Below, in pieces: positions 1 to 7,833 of a stretch of DNA of 9,138 nucleotides. The DNA is taken from the NCBI GenBank assembly GCA_017935825.1, contig JAGBGW010000324.1, positions 1 through 9,138 of the forward strand, read 5' to 3'. Position numbers and translations under genes: made by a program. Within the stretch, counting starts at the first letter, position 1. The number at the start of each line of letters is the position of its first letter. The DNA is from Clostridia bacterium (GTDB lineage Bacteria; Bacillota; Clostridia; Christensenellales; Maliibacteriaceae). Below the pieces are notes generated by a model. It did not search any database, was not told the DNA's origin, and saw only the letters and a list, made by a program, of their open reading frames with translations.

Positions 1-3000
1 GTCACACCATGGTTGTGACCTATCAGGATATGCAGGCAGGTCAGCTTGCATCCCAGCTTCGCATCCTGCTGCCCGATGTGCCCGTGCTGCGCCTGCCGCC
101 GAGGGATTTCATCAGCGGCGCCGATGCAGCTTCGCTGGAACTTTTGTCCCGTCGTGCAGCAGTTTTGCACGCCATGACCACGCAGGAAAACTACATCGTG
201 GTTGCAGGTGTGGAGGCACTGCAGTACCGTCTTGTGCCCTGCGATGTATGGTGCGATATGAGAATCGGTCTTCACCCCGGTGACGTGGTGGAGCCTGACG
301 ACCTTTGTATGCAGCTTGCACAAATCGGCTACGAACGTGTGGATCAGGTGGAAGGCATCGGTCAGTTCGCCCGACGCGGCGGTATCATCGACATCTTCTC
401 CGTGGGTATGGAAGAACCCTACCGCGTGGAGTTCTTCGACGACGAGGTGGACAGCATTCGTGCGTTCGATCCCATTTCCCAGCGTTCGGAAGATATGCTG
501 GATGAATGCATCGTTCTGCCTGCAAATGAAGTGCGTCTTGCAGAAAAAGTGCGGGAGCGTGCCGTCAAAAAGGCGGAGATGTTGATCAAGAAAGCCATGG
601 AGGAAAGCGAAGGGGAAGAAGAGCGACTCACAGGTTATGAGAGACTTTCCATGCAGCTTGCCCGCGGAAGACAGGAAGAATTGCTCTTTGCCGTGTCCTC
701 CGCAAAGCGTGCCATGATCACCGATTATCTTGGTGAAAAGGCAAAGATCGTGGTGGATGAACCCACTCGTACTGCAGGACGGATGGATCAGGTATCGGAA
801 CATTTTGCACTGCGATTGACCGAAAGCATCCAGATGGGTTCTGCCGTATCGGCACTGAATGCCATCAGTGTGGATACGACTGCGCTTTTTACCGCGCTTT
901 CCAAATTCATTGTACTGAACCTGCATGCCTTTGAACGCACGGGCGGACGGCTTCGTCCCAAGGCCATCGTGCGCATGCAGACAAGAAATGTGGTCTCTAC
1001 CCAAAGCCGTCTTGTCTTTCTTGCAGAGCAGATGGGGCACTGGTGCCGTGAAGGCTGCCGCGTGCTGCTGTTTGCGGCGGATGCAAAAAGCGCACAGGAC
1101 CTGCAAAGCGATCTGGAAGGCTACGACCTTCCCATCGGTACGGGCAGAGGGTATGTGGAGATCGTGCCCAACTCCCTCGGCGCAGGTGCGGAATACCCTG
1201 ACGAAAAGCTGGTCTTTGTAAGCCTGCGCGAGACGCTTTCTTCCCAGCCTTTGAAAAAGCGTAAGTCCGTGCATATGGCAAATGCCAAGCGCATCACGGA
1301 TTTCTCCGACCTTGTGGTGGGGGAAGCCGTGGTACACGACCAGCACGGCATTGCACGTTATGACGGCATCGTGCAAATGGAAGTGGACGGCAAGCGCCGC
1401 GACTACCTGCGCTTAAGCTTTGCAGGCACGGATGTTTTGTACGTGCCCACCGACCAGATGGACCGTGTACAGAAGTACATCGGTTCCGAAGAAGGCATGC
1501 CCAAACTGAGCAAGCTGGGCGGCACCCAGTGGGCAAAGACCCGTGCCAAGGTCAAGGCAGGGGTCAAGGATATGACGGAGGAACTTGCCAAGCTCTACGC
1601 CGCACGAAGCCTTGAAAAAGGCTTTGCCTTCAGCGAAGATACTCCCTGGCAGAGAGAATTTGAGTCGGAATTCCCTTATGAAGAGACCCCTGACCAGTTG
1701 ACCAGTATTGAAGAGATCAAGCGCGATATGCAGTCCCCCCAGCCCATGGACAGACTTCTTTTGGGCGATGTGGGTTACGGCAAGACCGAGGTGGCACTGC
1801 GCGCCGCATTCAAAGCTGTCAACGATTCCAAGCAGGTGGCGATCCTTGTTCCCACCACGCTTCTTGCACAGCAGCATTACGAGACCATAAGAAGACGATT
1901 TGAGCACTTCCCTGTAAAAGTGCAGGTATTAAGCCGTTTCCGTACGCCCACGCAGCAAAGAGCGATCCTGCGCGATGTGGCAGATGGAAGGATCGACATC
2001 GTGGTTGGCACCCATCGCCTGCTTGCAAAGGATGTGATCTTTGCCAATCTTGGCCTGCTGATCATCGACGAAGAACAGCGCTTCGGCGTGGAACACAAAG
2101 AAAAAATCCGTCAGATGAAAAAGAATGTGGATGTGCTGACACTTTCGGCAACGCCCATTCCGCGCACACTGCATATGTCCATGACGGGCATTCGCGATAT
2201 GTCCGTTATCGAAACGCCGCCGTCTCTTCGCACCCCCGTGCAGACGTATGTGCTGGAGTACTCCGACGGCATCGTGCGTGATGCCATCATGCGCGAGCTT
2301 TCCCGAGACGGACAGGTGTACATTATCTATAACAAAGTCCAGTCCATCGAAGGGTTTGCATCCCGCATCCGCTCGCTGATCCCCGACCTTCGGGTGGCCG
2401 TGGGACATGGACAGATGCCTGAAAACCGCCTGGAAGAAGTGATGCAGGATTTCATCGACGGGCAGTACGATGTGCTTGTGTGCACCACCATTGCCGAAAA
2501 CGGCATCGACATTCCCAACGCCAACACCTTGATCGTTTACGAGGCGGATCGCTTCGGCCTTTCTCAGCTTTATCAGCTGCGCGGCCGCGTGGGGCGTTCG
2601 CGCCGCACGGCGTACGCCTACTTTACCTACATGCGCGACAGTGTCATGAGTGAAACGGCGCACAACCGACTTTCCGCCATTTCCGAATACACCCAGTTTG
2701 GTTCAGGCTTTAAGATCGCATTGCGCGACCTGCAGATTCGCGGCGCAGGCAATCTTCTTGGCGCCCAGCAGCACGGGCATCTTGCATCCGTCGGTTATGA
2801 GATGTACTGCCGCATGGTGCAGGAGGCCATCGCCCAGATCAAAAACGGCGAGGCGGAAAAGCCCCTTCGACCCGATCCCCATCTGGATTTGTCGGTGGAG
2901 GCGTTCATTCCCGATTTCTACATTGAAAATCAGATGCTGAAGATTCAGGCGTATCAGACCATTGCCGCCATCGATGGGGAAGAAGCGCGCGAAGATGTGA

Positions 3001-3317
3001 CGGAAGAGCTGATCGACCGCTACGGCGATATGCCCGACTGCGTGCAGACATTGATCGACGTGGCATATTTAAAGCACCTTGCACGAAAGTGCGGTGTTAC
3101 ACGCATCATGCATCGGGGCACGATGGCAGAAATCTTCTTTGCACCGGATGCGCCGGTGGATCCCGAGCGCCTGCTTGCACTTGTATCGTCCTCCAAGGGG
3201 CGCATCACCTTCCGAGGCGGTGTGGTGCCCCAGATGCAGTACAATCTGGATGGCGACCTGTTTGAAAAACTGGGTCATGTGATGCAAAGCATCGTCGCAG
3301 AGGAGAAAAAGGGATAA
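1..3317 (+). CDS. mfd: Transcription-repair coupling factor Mfd, 5'-truncated by the window edge
   Basis: Mfd is a superfamily 2 DNA translocase. It pushes or removes RNA polymerase stalled at DNA damage and recruits UvrA to start nucleotide excision repair. The frame is open through base 1 and the first visible ATG (base 9) falls inside the UvrB-like N-terminal module, so the true start lies upstream. Counting from base 9, residues 1-300 are the UvrB-homology and linker region. Residues about 431-530 are the CarD-like RNA polymerase interaction domain. The helicase core follows: Walker A GDVGYGKT at 586-593, DEEQ box at 687-690, SATP motif III at 713-716, and motif VI QLRGRVGR at about 856-863. 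The C-terminal autoinhibitory TRCF domain fills about 955-1102. All key residues are present. The visible 1102 residues, against about 1150-1180 for the family, suggest only a short missing N-terminus. The foldase gene follows after a gap that holds its own promoter. Confidence 0.97.
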   Translation, partial: HTMVVTYQDMQAGQLASQLRILLPDVPVLRLPPRDFISGADAASLELLSRRAAVLHAMTTQENYIVVAGVEALQYRLVPCDVWCDMRIGLHPGDVVEPDDLCMQLAQIGYERVDQVEGIGQFARRGGIIDIFSVGMEEPYRVEFFDDEVDSIRAFDPISQRSEDMLDECIVLPANEVRLAEKVRERAVKKAEMLIKKAMEESEGEEERLTGYERLSMQLARGRQEELLFAVSSAKRAMITDYLGEKAKIVVDEPTRTAGRMDQVSEHFALRLTESIQMGSAVSALNAISVDTTALFTALSKFIVLNLHAFERTGGRLRPKAIVRMQTRNVVSTQSRLVFLAEQMGHWCREGCRVLLFAADAKSAQDLQSDLEGYDLPIGTGRGYVEIVPNSLGAGAEYPDEKLVFVSLRETLSSQPLKKRKSVHMANAKRITDFSDLVVGEAVVHDQHGIARYDGIVQMEVDGKRRDYLRLSFAGTDVLYVPTDQMDRVQKYIGSEEGMPKLSKLGGTQWAKTRAKVKAGVKDMTEELAKLYAARSLEKGFAFSEDTPWQREFESEFPYEETPDQLTSIEEIKRDMQSPQPMDRLLLGDVGYGKTEVALRAAFKAVNDSKQVAILVPTTLLAQQHYETIRRRFEHFPVKVQVLSRFRTPTQQRAILRDVADGRIDIVVGTHRLLAKDVIFANLGLLIIDEEQRFGVEHKEKIRQMKKNVDVLTLSATPIPRTLHMSMTGIRDMSVIETPPSLRTPVQTYVLEYSDGIVRDAIMRELSRDGQVYIIYNKVQSIEGFASRIRSLIPDLRVAVGHGQMPENRLEEVMQDFIDGQYDVLVCTTIAENGIDIPNANTLIVYEADRFGLSQLYQLRGRVGRSRRTAYAYFTYMRDSVMSETAHNRLSAISEYTQFGSGFKIALRDLQIRGAGNLLGAQQHGHLASVGYEMYCRMVQEAIAQIKNGEAEKPLRPDPHLDLSVEAFIPDFYIENQMLKIQAYQTIAAIDGEEAREDVTEELIDRYGDMPDCVQTLIDVAYLKHLARKCGVTRIMHRGTMAEIFFAPDAPVDPERLLALVSSSKGRITFRGGVVPQMQYNLDGDLFEKLGHVMQSIVAEEKKG

Positions 3318-3330
3318 AATCATCCCTTGA

Positions 3331-3359
3331 TTGCAAAATAGACTTCAAACGGCTATAAT
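3331..3359 (+). promoter_or_regulatory. Sigma-A-type promoter of the foldase gene
   Basis: The -35 box TTGCAA (3331-3336, 4 of 6 matches to TTGACA) and a perfect -10 box TATAAT (3354-3359) are separated by exactly 17 bases. Transcription would start near 3366, giving a leader of about 50 bases. The promoter sits just behind the mfd stop, so the foldase can be expressed independently of mfd. Read directly from sequence; activity is inferred. Confidence 0.75.
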
Positions 3360-3416
3360 AGTACAATCACCCGACGAAACTTTAAGTTTTGTCATATTCA
3401 AGGAGACATGGGCAAC

Positions 3417-4730
3417 ATGCAAAAGAAACTTGCAGCATTGCTGCTTATCGTATGCTTCATGATCATGCCGGTATTGACCGGTTGTGCACTGGTGGAAGTG
3501 GACCCCCAGCGGGACCTTGACAGCGTGGTCGCTGTCGTCTGCGGCGAGCAGATCACCAAGCGTATGGTCATGAACGAATGGAACCGCCAGAAGATCACCA
3601 TGAACGTCAACGACGCTTTTGAACAGAGCGAAGAGGGCGAAACGATCATCGGCACGGTACTGCAGAACCTTCTGCAGGACATGGTAAAGCGTATCATCCG
3701 TCGCGAACATGCGCGTGAACTTGGGCTTTATCCTCTTACGGACGAAAACTACGCCCGCGTGGTGGAACTTGCAGACCAGTACTACGACGACCGCCTTGCA
3801 CAGGCAGAGCAGGCTCTGCTTGACAGTTTTGCTGAAACCGGCGGCGATGCAACAGAGCGCGACTTTTCTGCAGAGGCAGAGCAGAGCGTGAAGCTGACCA
3901 TGGAAAATCAGTTTGAGTTCAGCCGCGAGATGGACCTTCGTCAGGCAGAAGACGCAGTCATCGTCGAGCTTCTGACCGAGCATTACGGCCGTGACGTGGT
4001 TGTGGATGAGGAAACGTTGCGCAGCGAATACGACTCCATGCTGGAGACCCAGATGGAAGACTTCAGCGAAGACACCAACGGTGTCATCTCCTACCTCAAC
4101 AGCGGCGACCTGATCGTCTATTATCCCGGTGAAGTGGTGCGTGTAAAGCATATCCTGATCGGCTTTGACGAGCAGACTCAGGCACAGATCGAGGATCTTC
4201 GTGCTGCAGGTAAGGACGAAGAAGCAGATGCACTGATGCAAAGCAGCGCTGCATCCATTCAGGACGAGGCGGACGAAGCACTTGCCCGCGCACTGGACGG
4301 CGAAAACTTTGACAATCTCATCGTGGAATACGGCGTGGACCCCGGTATGATGACCCAGGCCCTTCGTGACAACGGTTACCTGATCTGCCGTGACTCCATC
4401 GACTATGTGGAAGCCTTCAAGCAGGGCAGCCTTGCATTGACCCAGGAAGGTCAGATCAGCGACCTTGTGCTTTCCGACTACGGCTATCACATCATCTACG
4501 CCATCGACGTATACGAAGAGGAAACCATTCCCTTTGAGGACGTCCGCGATCAGGTGGAGGAAAAGACGCTTTCCCTGCAGCGCGGTGTGGCATACACCCG
4601 TGCCATGGAGGCAGTTTACGAGGAAACCGACGTGGAACTGTATGTACGTCGACTTCTTCGCGGCAACATCAACACCATCGGCTATGATAATGCACTGCTG
4701 GTGGAAGAATATCGCTTTGCACAGGAATAA
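3417..4730 (+). CDS. prsA: PrsA/SurA-like peptidyl-prolyl isomerase lipoprotein
   Basis: This is probably an extracytoplasmic foldase that helps secreted proteins fold on the outer face of the membrane. The N-terminus has a KK pair, a hydrophobic core and a lipobox LTGC, whose cysteine would be lipidated after signal peptidase II cleavage. A SurA_N-like chaperone part follows (AVVCGEQITKRMVMNEW), then a helical acidic region. The parvulin domain runs from VKHIL (residues 246-250 counting from the ATG at 3408) to YGYHII (358-363). The insert between its first strand and the DPGM segment is helical, as I recall from clostridial homologues. Two starts are possible. The ATG at 3408 is only 2 bases behind AAGGAG (3400-3405); the ATG at 3417 is 11 bases behind it and gives a cleaner signal peptide beginning MQKKL. 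I chose 3417; the longer form has 440 residues. The family assignment is solid. The symbol is by analogy, since Clostridia often carry several paralogues. Confidence 0.88.
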   Translation: MQKKLAALLLIVCFMIMPVLTGCALVEVDPQRDLDSVVAVVCGEQITKRMVMNEWNRQKITMNVNDAFEQSEEGETIIGTVLQNLLQDMVKRIIRREHARELGLYPLTDENYARVVELADQYYDDRLAQAEQALLDSFAETGGDATERDFSAEAEQSVKLTMENQFEFSREMDLRQAEDAVIVELLTEHYGRDVVVDEETLRSEYDSMLETQMEDFSEDTNGVISYLNSGDLIVYYPGEVVRVKHILIGFDEQTQAQIEDLRAAGKDEEADALMQSSAASIQDEADEALARALDGENFDNLIVEYGVDPGMMTQALRDNGYLICRDSIDYVEAFKQGSLALTQEGQISDLVLSDYGYHIIYAIDVYEEETIPFEDVRDQVEEKTLSLQRGVAYTRAMEAVYEETDVELYVRRLLRGNINTIGYDNALLVEEYRFAQE

Positions 4731-4742
4731 ATGAATCAACAG

Positions 4743-4780
4743 GACCGGAAGAGGCATCCTTCCTCTTCCGGTCTTTTTTT
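4743..4780 (+). terminator. Rho-independent terminator behind prsA
   Basis: A perfect 12-bp GC-rich stem (GACCGGAAGAGG at 4743-4754 with its complement at 4762-4773) has a 7-base loop and is followed directly by a run of seven T (4774-4780). The T run touches the spoIIID stop codon on the other strand (4779-4781). The hairpin therefore also lies just behind spoIIID, although the minus-strand side lacks a clear T run. Confidence 0.95.
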
Positions 4781-5024
4781 ATGTGCTGTATTTTTGTTTG
4801 GTGGCAAGACCGCCCCGTATATGCCGCTCGGCTTTGTTTTTGTCCAGAATATGCCGCGTCTGCGCCGCAAGGCTGCTGTCGATATGGGGCAGACGTTCGG
4901 TCACATCCTTGTGGACGGTGGATTTGCTGATGCAGAATACTGCGGCGGTCTGGCGGACGGTACTGCCCGTGTGAGCAATATATTCGCCAAGGCGGATGGC
5001 GCGCGCATCTACATCGCTGTGCAT
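4779..5024 (-). CDS. spoIIID: Sporulation transcription factor SpoIIID
   Basis: SpoIIID is a small DNA-binding protein of the mother cell. In Bacillus it is made under sigma-E and switches many sigma-E genes off or on, including sigK. The protein here has 81 residues (93 in B. subtilis). It carries the diagnostic block SKSTVHKDVTERLP (33-46) and the C-terminal HIRGGLATKQKY (68-79), closely matching the Bacillus protein as I remember it. The helix-turn-helix is at about 22-45, and the basic C-terminal helix is the second DNA contact. The frame stays open upstream to 5222, but the homology begins at the ATG at 5024-5022. A GGAG (5033-5036) lies 8 bases before it and a stronger GGGGAGG (5042-5048) lies 17 bases before it. 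Unusual: Cys31 stands where the turn glycine is expected (FCIS instead of FGVS). The gene is convergent with prsA and divergent from the 700-residue gene. Confidence 0.96.
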   Translation of the reverse strand: MHSDVDARAIRLGEYIAHTGSTVRQTAAVFCISKSTVHKDVTERLPHIDSSLAAQTRHILDKNKAERHIRGGLATKQKYST

Positions 5025-5069
5025 TGTTTCAACTCCGTTTACCTCCCCGAAATTACCTTGTTTGATATT

Positions 5070-5099
5070 GATATATGCTGCTGTATCGGGAAAAATACC
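5070..5099 (-). promoter_or_regulatory. Candidate sigma-E-like promoter of spoIIID
   Basis: On the minus strand, GGTATTT (5099-5093) and CATATATC (5077-5070) are 15 bases apart. They loosely resemble the Bacillus sigma-E boxes KMATATT and CATACAMT. The place is right: the leader to the spoIIID ATG would be about 40 bases. The matches are partial, so this is an inference supported mainly by the known sigma-E control of spoIIID. Confidence 0.3.
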
Positions 5100-5135
5100 T
5101 TTGATACCGTTTGCGAAGAATGTAAAAAAGGTTGG

Positions 5136-5164
5136 TTGAGAAATACCCATTGGCAGGGTATAAT
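5136..5164 (+). promoter_or_regulatory. Sigma-A-type promoter of the 700-residue gene
   Basis: TTGAGA (5136-5141, 5 of 6 matches) and a perfect TATAAT (5159-5164) are 17 bases apart, the best promoter in the window. The expected start near 5171 leaves a leader of about 50 bases. A good Shine-Dalgarno (GAGGTGG, 5210-5216) is 4 bases before the ATG at 5221. This suggests vegetative rather than sporulation-only expression. Confidence 0.8.
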
Positions 5165-5220
5165 AAAGCACGGATTGTAAATGAATCCCCGTAAAAAATC
5201 TCTGATCAAGAGGTGGAATC

Positions 5221-7323
5221 ATGCAATATACAAATCCCGATCGGGAATTATTTGGTTATTTATGTGTGGAAGAGGAAGCATCTGCATGTGCGGCAAAAGA
5301 ACTGCTGCAGGCGCATATCGCATTTTGTCAGGATCGATCTGAGGCAGATGTTCTTGTGTGTGATCATATCCCGCAGGATTATAATGCTGCAGCGGATCTT
5401 CCCCTGCTTTGCATTGATGCAGGTAAAACAGGCAATGCAGGTTATGTGCTGACGGAAAGCAGAAGAAAATCTCTGGATGCATATTTTGCAGCATCCATGC
5501 CGACGAAAAGTGTGCAGAGAAAACTATTTTCAAATCTTACATTTGTGGCGGTTTATGATGCAGCATCAGCAGAAAAACTGGTGGGTATCCTGCAGGATGA
5601 TCGAACTGTTTCCTGTGTCGGTGTTTTGGATGCAGCATATGCCAGCATCTGCAGTGCGTTTGTGGTATTTTTGGATCAGACAACATTGCAGGATACGGCG
5701 CTTTGCGCATATTGTGCCGACTCCAAACTCCCGGTGATTGCAATATTGGCAGATGGTGTTACAAAGCAGCAGGCGCAAAGTGTTTGCGGTCATGTGCAGG
5801 CGGCATGTCCGGCATATGATATCTGGCAGATCCGGCAAACGATCCAATCCGTACTGGGAGCGGAAAACCTTTGCGTAGATGGATATGGTGCAGGTATTAT
5901 GCATCTTTACGGCGTTGGCCGCAAAAAAGACATTAAACAAGGCATTCAGCTTTTAACGCGCAGCGCCCAGATGGGTAATGTGCGTGCGCTGTTGCAGCTG
6001 AGCCTTTGTGCAAAATATGCCATCGGCATGGAACGGTCTTCCCGTAAGGCAGAGCTGTTTTTGTCCAAGGCTGCACATTGCCTGCTTGAAAACAGACATA
6101 TCTGTGATCTGAAGGAATTAACGGATCTGGACGTGTTGTGCGCAGAACTTTGCGATCGTCTGATTTCCCGTGGCCAAATGCAGCAGGCACGCATGGCAGC
6201 TGTACAGGCACATCGGCTTTGTGAAGATTATCTTGCATCGTCCAATGAATCCGAAGCTAAAATTTCCGGTGCAAACTGCGCGCTTTTGGCAGCCCAGAGG
6301 GAACTGGAAGTGGGGGATATGGAGGCATATGCCAGGTACTATATTCGTTATGCCCGGCTGCAGTATCAGGCAAAGATCGAAGAGAGTTTCGGTGGTGCGG
6401 TGACAAGACAGTTTTGTGACGGTATTTTGGGCGTACTGGATCAGCTGGTTCAGTATCTGCCGCAGGATACTGCCTATGATATGGCACTGGACTGCAGCAA
6501 TGTGGGGGTGCTTTGGCAGCAGTATGTATTTGATACCTGGCAGGATATTGAGGCATGTGCAGCGCTTGTAGGGTATCTGCAGCTTCGGGGTACGCTTTTG
6601 ATGGAGCATGACAGTGCGCAGGCGGCGGAAGATTTCAAAAAAGGTGCTGAGCTTTGCAGTCAGTATGCCGCGCAGGATGTCAATGCGACACGGCAATTTG
6701 CTGTCTGCAAATTGGACTATGCCCGCGCTCTGCAGCAGGGTGAGCAATTTGCGCAGGCCTGTGAAGCCCACGAGCAAGCGCAGGCTCTGTGGCAGCAATT
6801 GTACGATGCTGCAGGCGATGCTGCAGGCGCAGGTGCAATTTGCCGTGCGGCACAGGGAAGAGCAAGCAGTGCTGTAAAGGCGATGCGGCAGGATGCTTCT
6901 GAAATCTGTACTCAATCCGTGCAAATCTGCAGTGATTTTGCCAATGTATTTCGAAGTGTAGAAATATGGGAAGCACTTGCAAATTGCTATGGTGCACAAG
7001 CAGAGCAGGATCTGCCTTGTGACATGCGTGCTGCGTACTATAAACAGCAGGCTGATATGTGGCATCAATTGCATCTTTTGACCTACGAAGCTTCGTATCG
7101 GGATTTGGAAAAGAAGGCGCGTAAGTCCGCAAAAGCAATGGAAAAAGAAGCTTCGCCCAATGTATGGAAGCGGTTGACGGCAAAACGAAGCAAAAAACAA
7201 GAGCCTGCAACGCAGGATGATTTGCTGCAGGAACATCGTTTGTCACAGGAAAAGGCAGAACAGGACGAAACAGTCGTTGTACAGGAAGAAGAAAACCTGC
7301 AGGAAAACATGGAAGAAAACTAA
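5221..7323 (+). CDS. Unrecognised 700-residue cysteine-rich protein with alpha/beta N-terminus and Sel1/TPR-like repeats
   Basis: I do not recognise this as a named gene. Residues 1-75 and 105-200 look like two alpha/beta units. The second (SAFVVFLDQTTLQDTALCAY, then KLPVIAILADG) is faintly reminiscent of the later strands of a TIR domain, but I see no convincing catalytic glutamate. Residues 221-291 resemble two Sel1 repeats (GAGIMHLYGVGRKKDIKQGI, then a looser copy ending in FLSKAAH). About 300-630 is all helical and Ala/Gln/Leu-rich, with TPR-like spacing. About 630-665 is strongly basic, and the last 35 residues are acidic and Gln/Glu-rich. No signal peptide or membrane span is visible, so it is probably cytoplasmic and may be a scaffold. 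It contains 30 cysteines, the last at residue 600. Third positions look more A/T-rich than in mfd, especially near the 5' end. It is monocistronic: own promoter, own terminator, convergent with cwlJ-gerQ. The reading frame is certain; the function is unknown. Confidence 0.9.
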   Translation: MQYTNPDRELFGYLCVEEEASACAAKELLQAHIAFCQDRSEADVLVCDHIPQDYNAAADLPLLCIDAGKTGNAGYVLTESRRKSLDAYFAASMPTKSVQRKLFSNLTFVAVYDAASAEKLVGILQDDRTVSCVGVLDAAYASICSAFVVFLDQTTLQDTALCAYCADSKLPVIAILADGVTKQQAQSVCGHVQAACPAYDIWQIRQTIQSVLGAENLCVDGYGAGIMHLYGVGRKKDIKQGIQLLTRSAQMGNVRALLQLSLCAKYAIGMERSSRKAELFLSKAAHCLLENRHICDLKELTDLDVLCAELCDRLISRGQMQQARMAAVQAHRLCEDYLASSNESEAKISGANCALLAAQRELEVGDMEAYARYYIRYARLQYQAKIEESFGGAVTRQFCDGILGVLDQLVQYLPQDTAYDMALDCSNVGVLWQQYVFDTWQDIEACAALVGYLQLRGTLLMEHDSAQAAEDFKKGAELCSQYAAQDVNATRQFAVCKLDYARALQQGEQFAQACEAHEQAQALWQQLYDAAGDAAGAGAICRAAQGRASSAVKAMRQDASEICTQSVQICSDFANVFRSVEIWEALANCYGAQAEQDLPCDMRAAYYKQQADMWHQLHLLTYEASYRDLEKKARKSAKAMEKEASPNVWKRLTAKRSKKQEPATQDDLLQEHRLSQEKAEQDETVVVQEEENLQENMEEN

Positions 7324-7331
7324 ACGAAACA

Positions 7332-7366
7332 AAACCGTTTGCTTCGGCAAACGGTTTGTTGTTTTC
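7332..7366 (+). terminator. Bidirectional terminator with UUCG tetraloop
   Basis: A perfect 11-bp stem (AAACCGTTTGC at 7332-7342 with its complement at 7347-7357) closes a TTCG loop, with C-G closing the loop as in extra-stable tetraloops. GTTGTTTTC follows on the plus strand and TTTGTTTCG on the minus strand. It lies between the stop of the 700-residue gene (7323) and the gerQ stop (7398) and can serve both. Confidence 0.9.
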
Positions 7367-7397
7367 AAAAGTTGGATTGTAAATGGTTTACAATGCT

Positions 7398-7817
7398 TCA
7401 CCGTCGCATGGGACGGCGTGGTGCAGTTTGCTGCCTTGTGGTGGAGGGGATTGCACCATTTTGTGATGTCGTATTTTGCGGGACAGCGCTTTGTGTATCT
7501 GCTGTCATGGAATCCACGGGGAAAATATAGCCGTTTTGTCCGTCGGGGGAAAAGAAGGTGACAAATTTAATAGAGAAAATATCACAGACAAGATAATTGG
7601 AATTGCCCACGTCATAGAGCACTACGTAGCCCGTGCCTACGGCATACAGTACACCAAGGCGTGCAGTCATACCCTGCGTGCCCAAAAGAAATTCAATTTG
7701 TACATATGCGCCGATATTGTCTTGCAGAATGTTTTGCATGGATCCCTGCAGGGCGGTATTGGTAAAGTCTTCGGAAGGCGGCGTATTCAATGTGCCATTG
7801 GAAGGAAAATTCTGCAT
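7398..7817 (-). CDS. gerQ: Spore coat protein GerQ
   Basis: In Bacillus, GerQ is a mother-cell coat protein needed for CwlJ to localise in the spore coat, and so for calcium-dipicolinate-triggered germination. The start ATG (7817-7815) has AAAGGAG (7831-7825) 7 bases before it, giving 139 residues. Residues about 25-95 carry the GerQ core: SMQNILQDNIGAYVQIEF aligns by eye with the Bacillus SYIENILRLNRGK segment, followed by RLGVLYAVGTGYVVLYD, then NYLVCDIFSIKFVTFF. The N-terminus is Asn/Pro/Thr-rich. The C-terminus (about 100-139) is Gln/Thr/Ser-rich and ends in several arginines. Only one lysine is present, unlike Bacillus GerQ, whose N-terminal lysines are crosslinked by transglutaminase. 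A longer frame up to 7880 overlaps cwlJ and is not supported. The start is 16 bases behind the cwlJ stop, so the two form one operon. Confidence 0.85.
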   Translation of the reverse strand: MQNFPSNGTLNTPPSEDFTNTALQGSMQNILQDNIGAYVQIEFLLGTQGMTARLGVLYAVGTGYVVLYDVGNSNYLVCDIFSIKFVTFFSPDGQNGYIFPVDSMTADTQSAVPQNTTSQNGAIPSTTRQQTAPRRPMRR

Positions 7818-7833
7818 GATGCAACTCCTTTTT

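Noticed and set aside
3309..3328. Hairpin AAGGGAT/ATCCCTT at the end of mfd as a terminator
   Set aside because: The stem is only 7 bp with five A-T pairs and no T run follows, so it is unlikely to terminate transcription.
3345..4757. Minus-strand open frame of 470 codons across the whole foldase gene
   Set aside because: It is the antisense of prsA. The plus strand has a promoter, lipobox, parvulin motifs and terminator, while the antisense product resembles nothing and reads through the terminator hairpin. Codon bias explains the lack of stops.
5025..5222. N-terminal extension of spoIIID up to 5222
   Set aside because: It would run through the divergent promoter region of the next gene. 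SpoIIID homology and normal length begin at 5024, where a Shine-Dalgarno is found.
5181..5345. Small plus-strand frame starting MNPRKKSLIKRW, overlapping the start of the 700-residue gene
   Set aside because: No Shine-Dalgarno before its ATG and it overlaps a better supported gene in another frame.
6118..7236. Minus-strand open frame of 372 codons within the 700-residue gene
   Set aside because: Antisense shadow caused by the rarity of codons that give reverse stops. No ribosome site or domain, and the plus frame has a clear promoter and Shine-Dalgarno.
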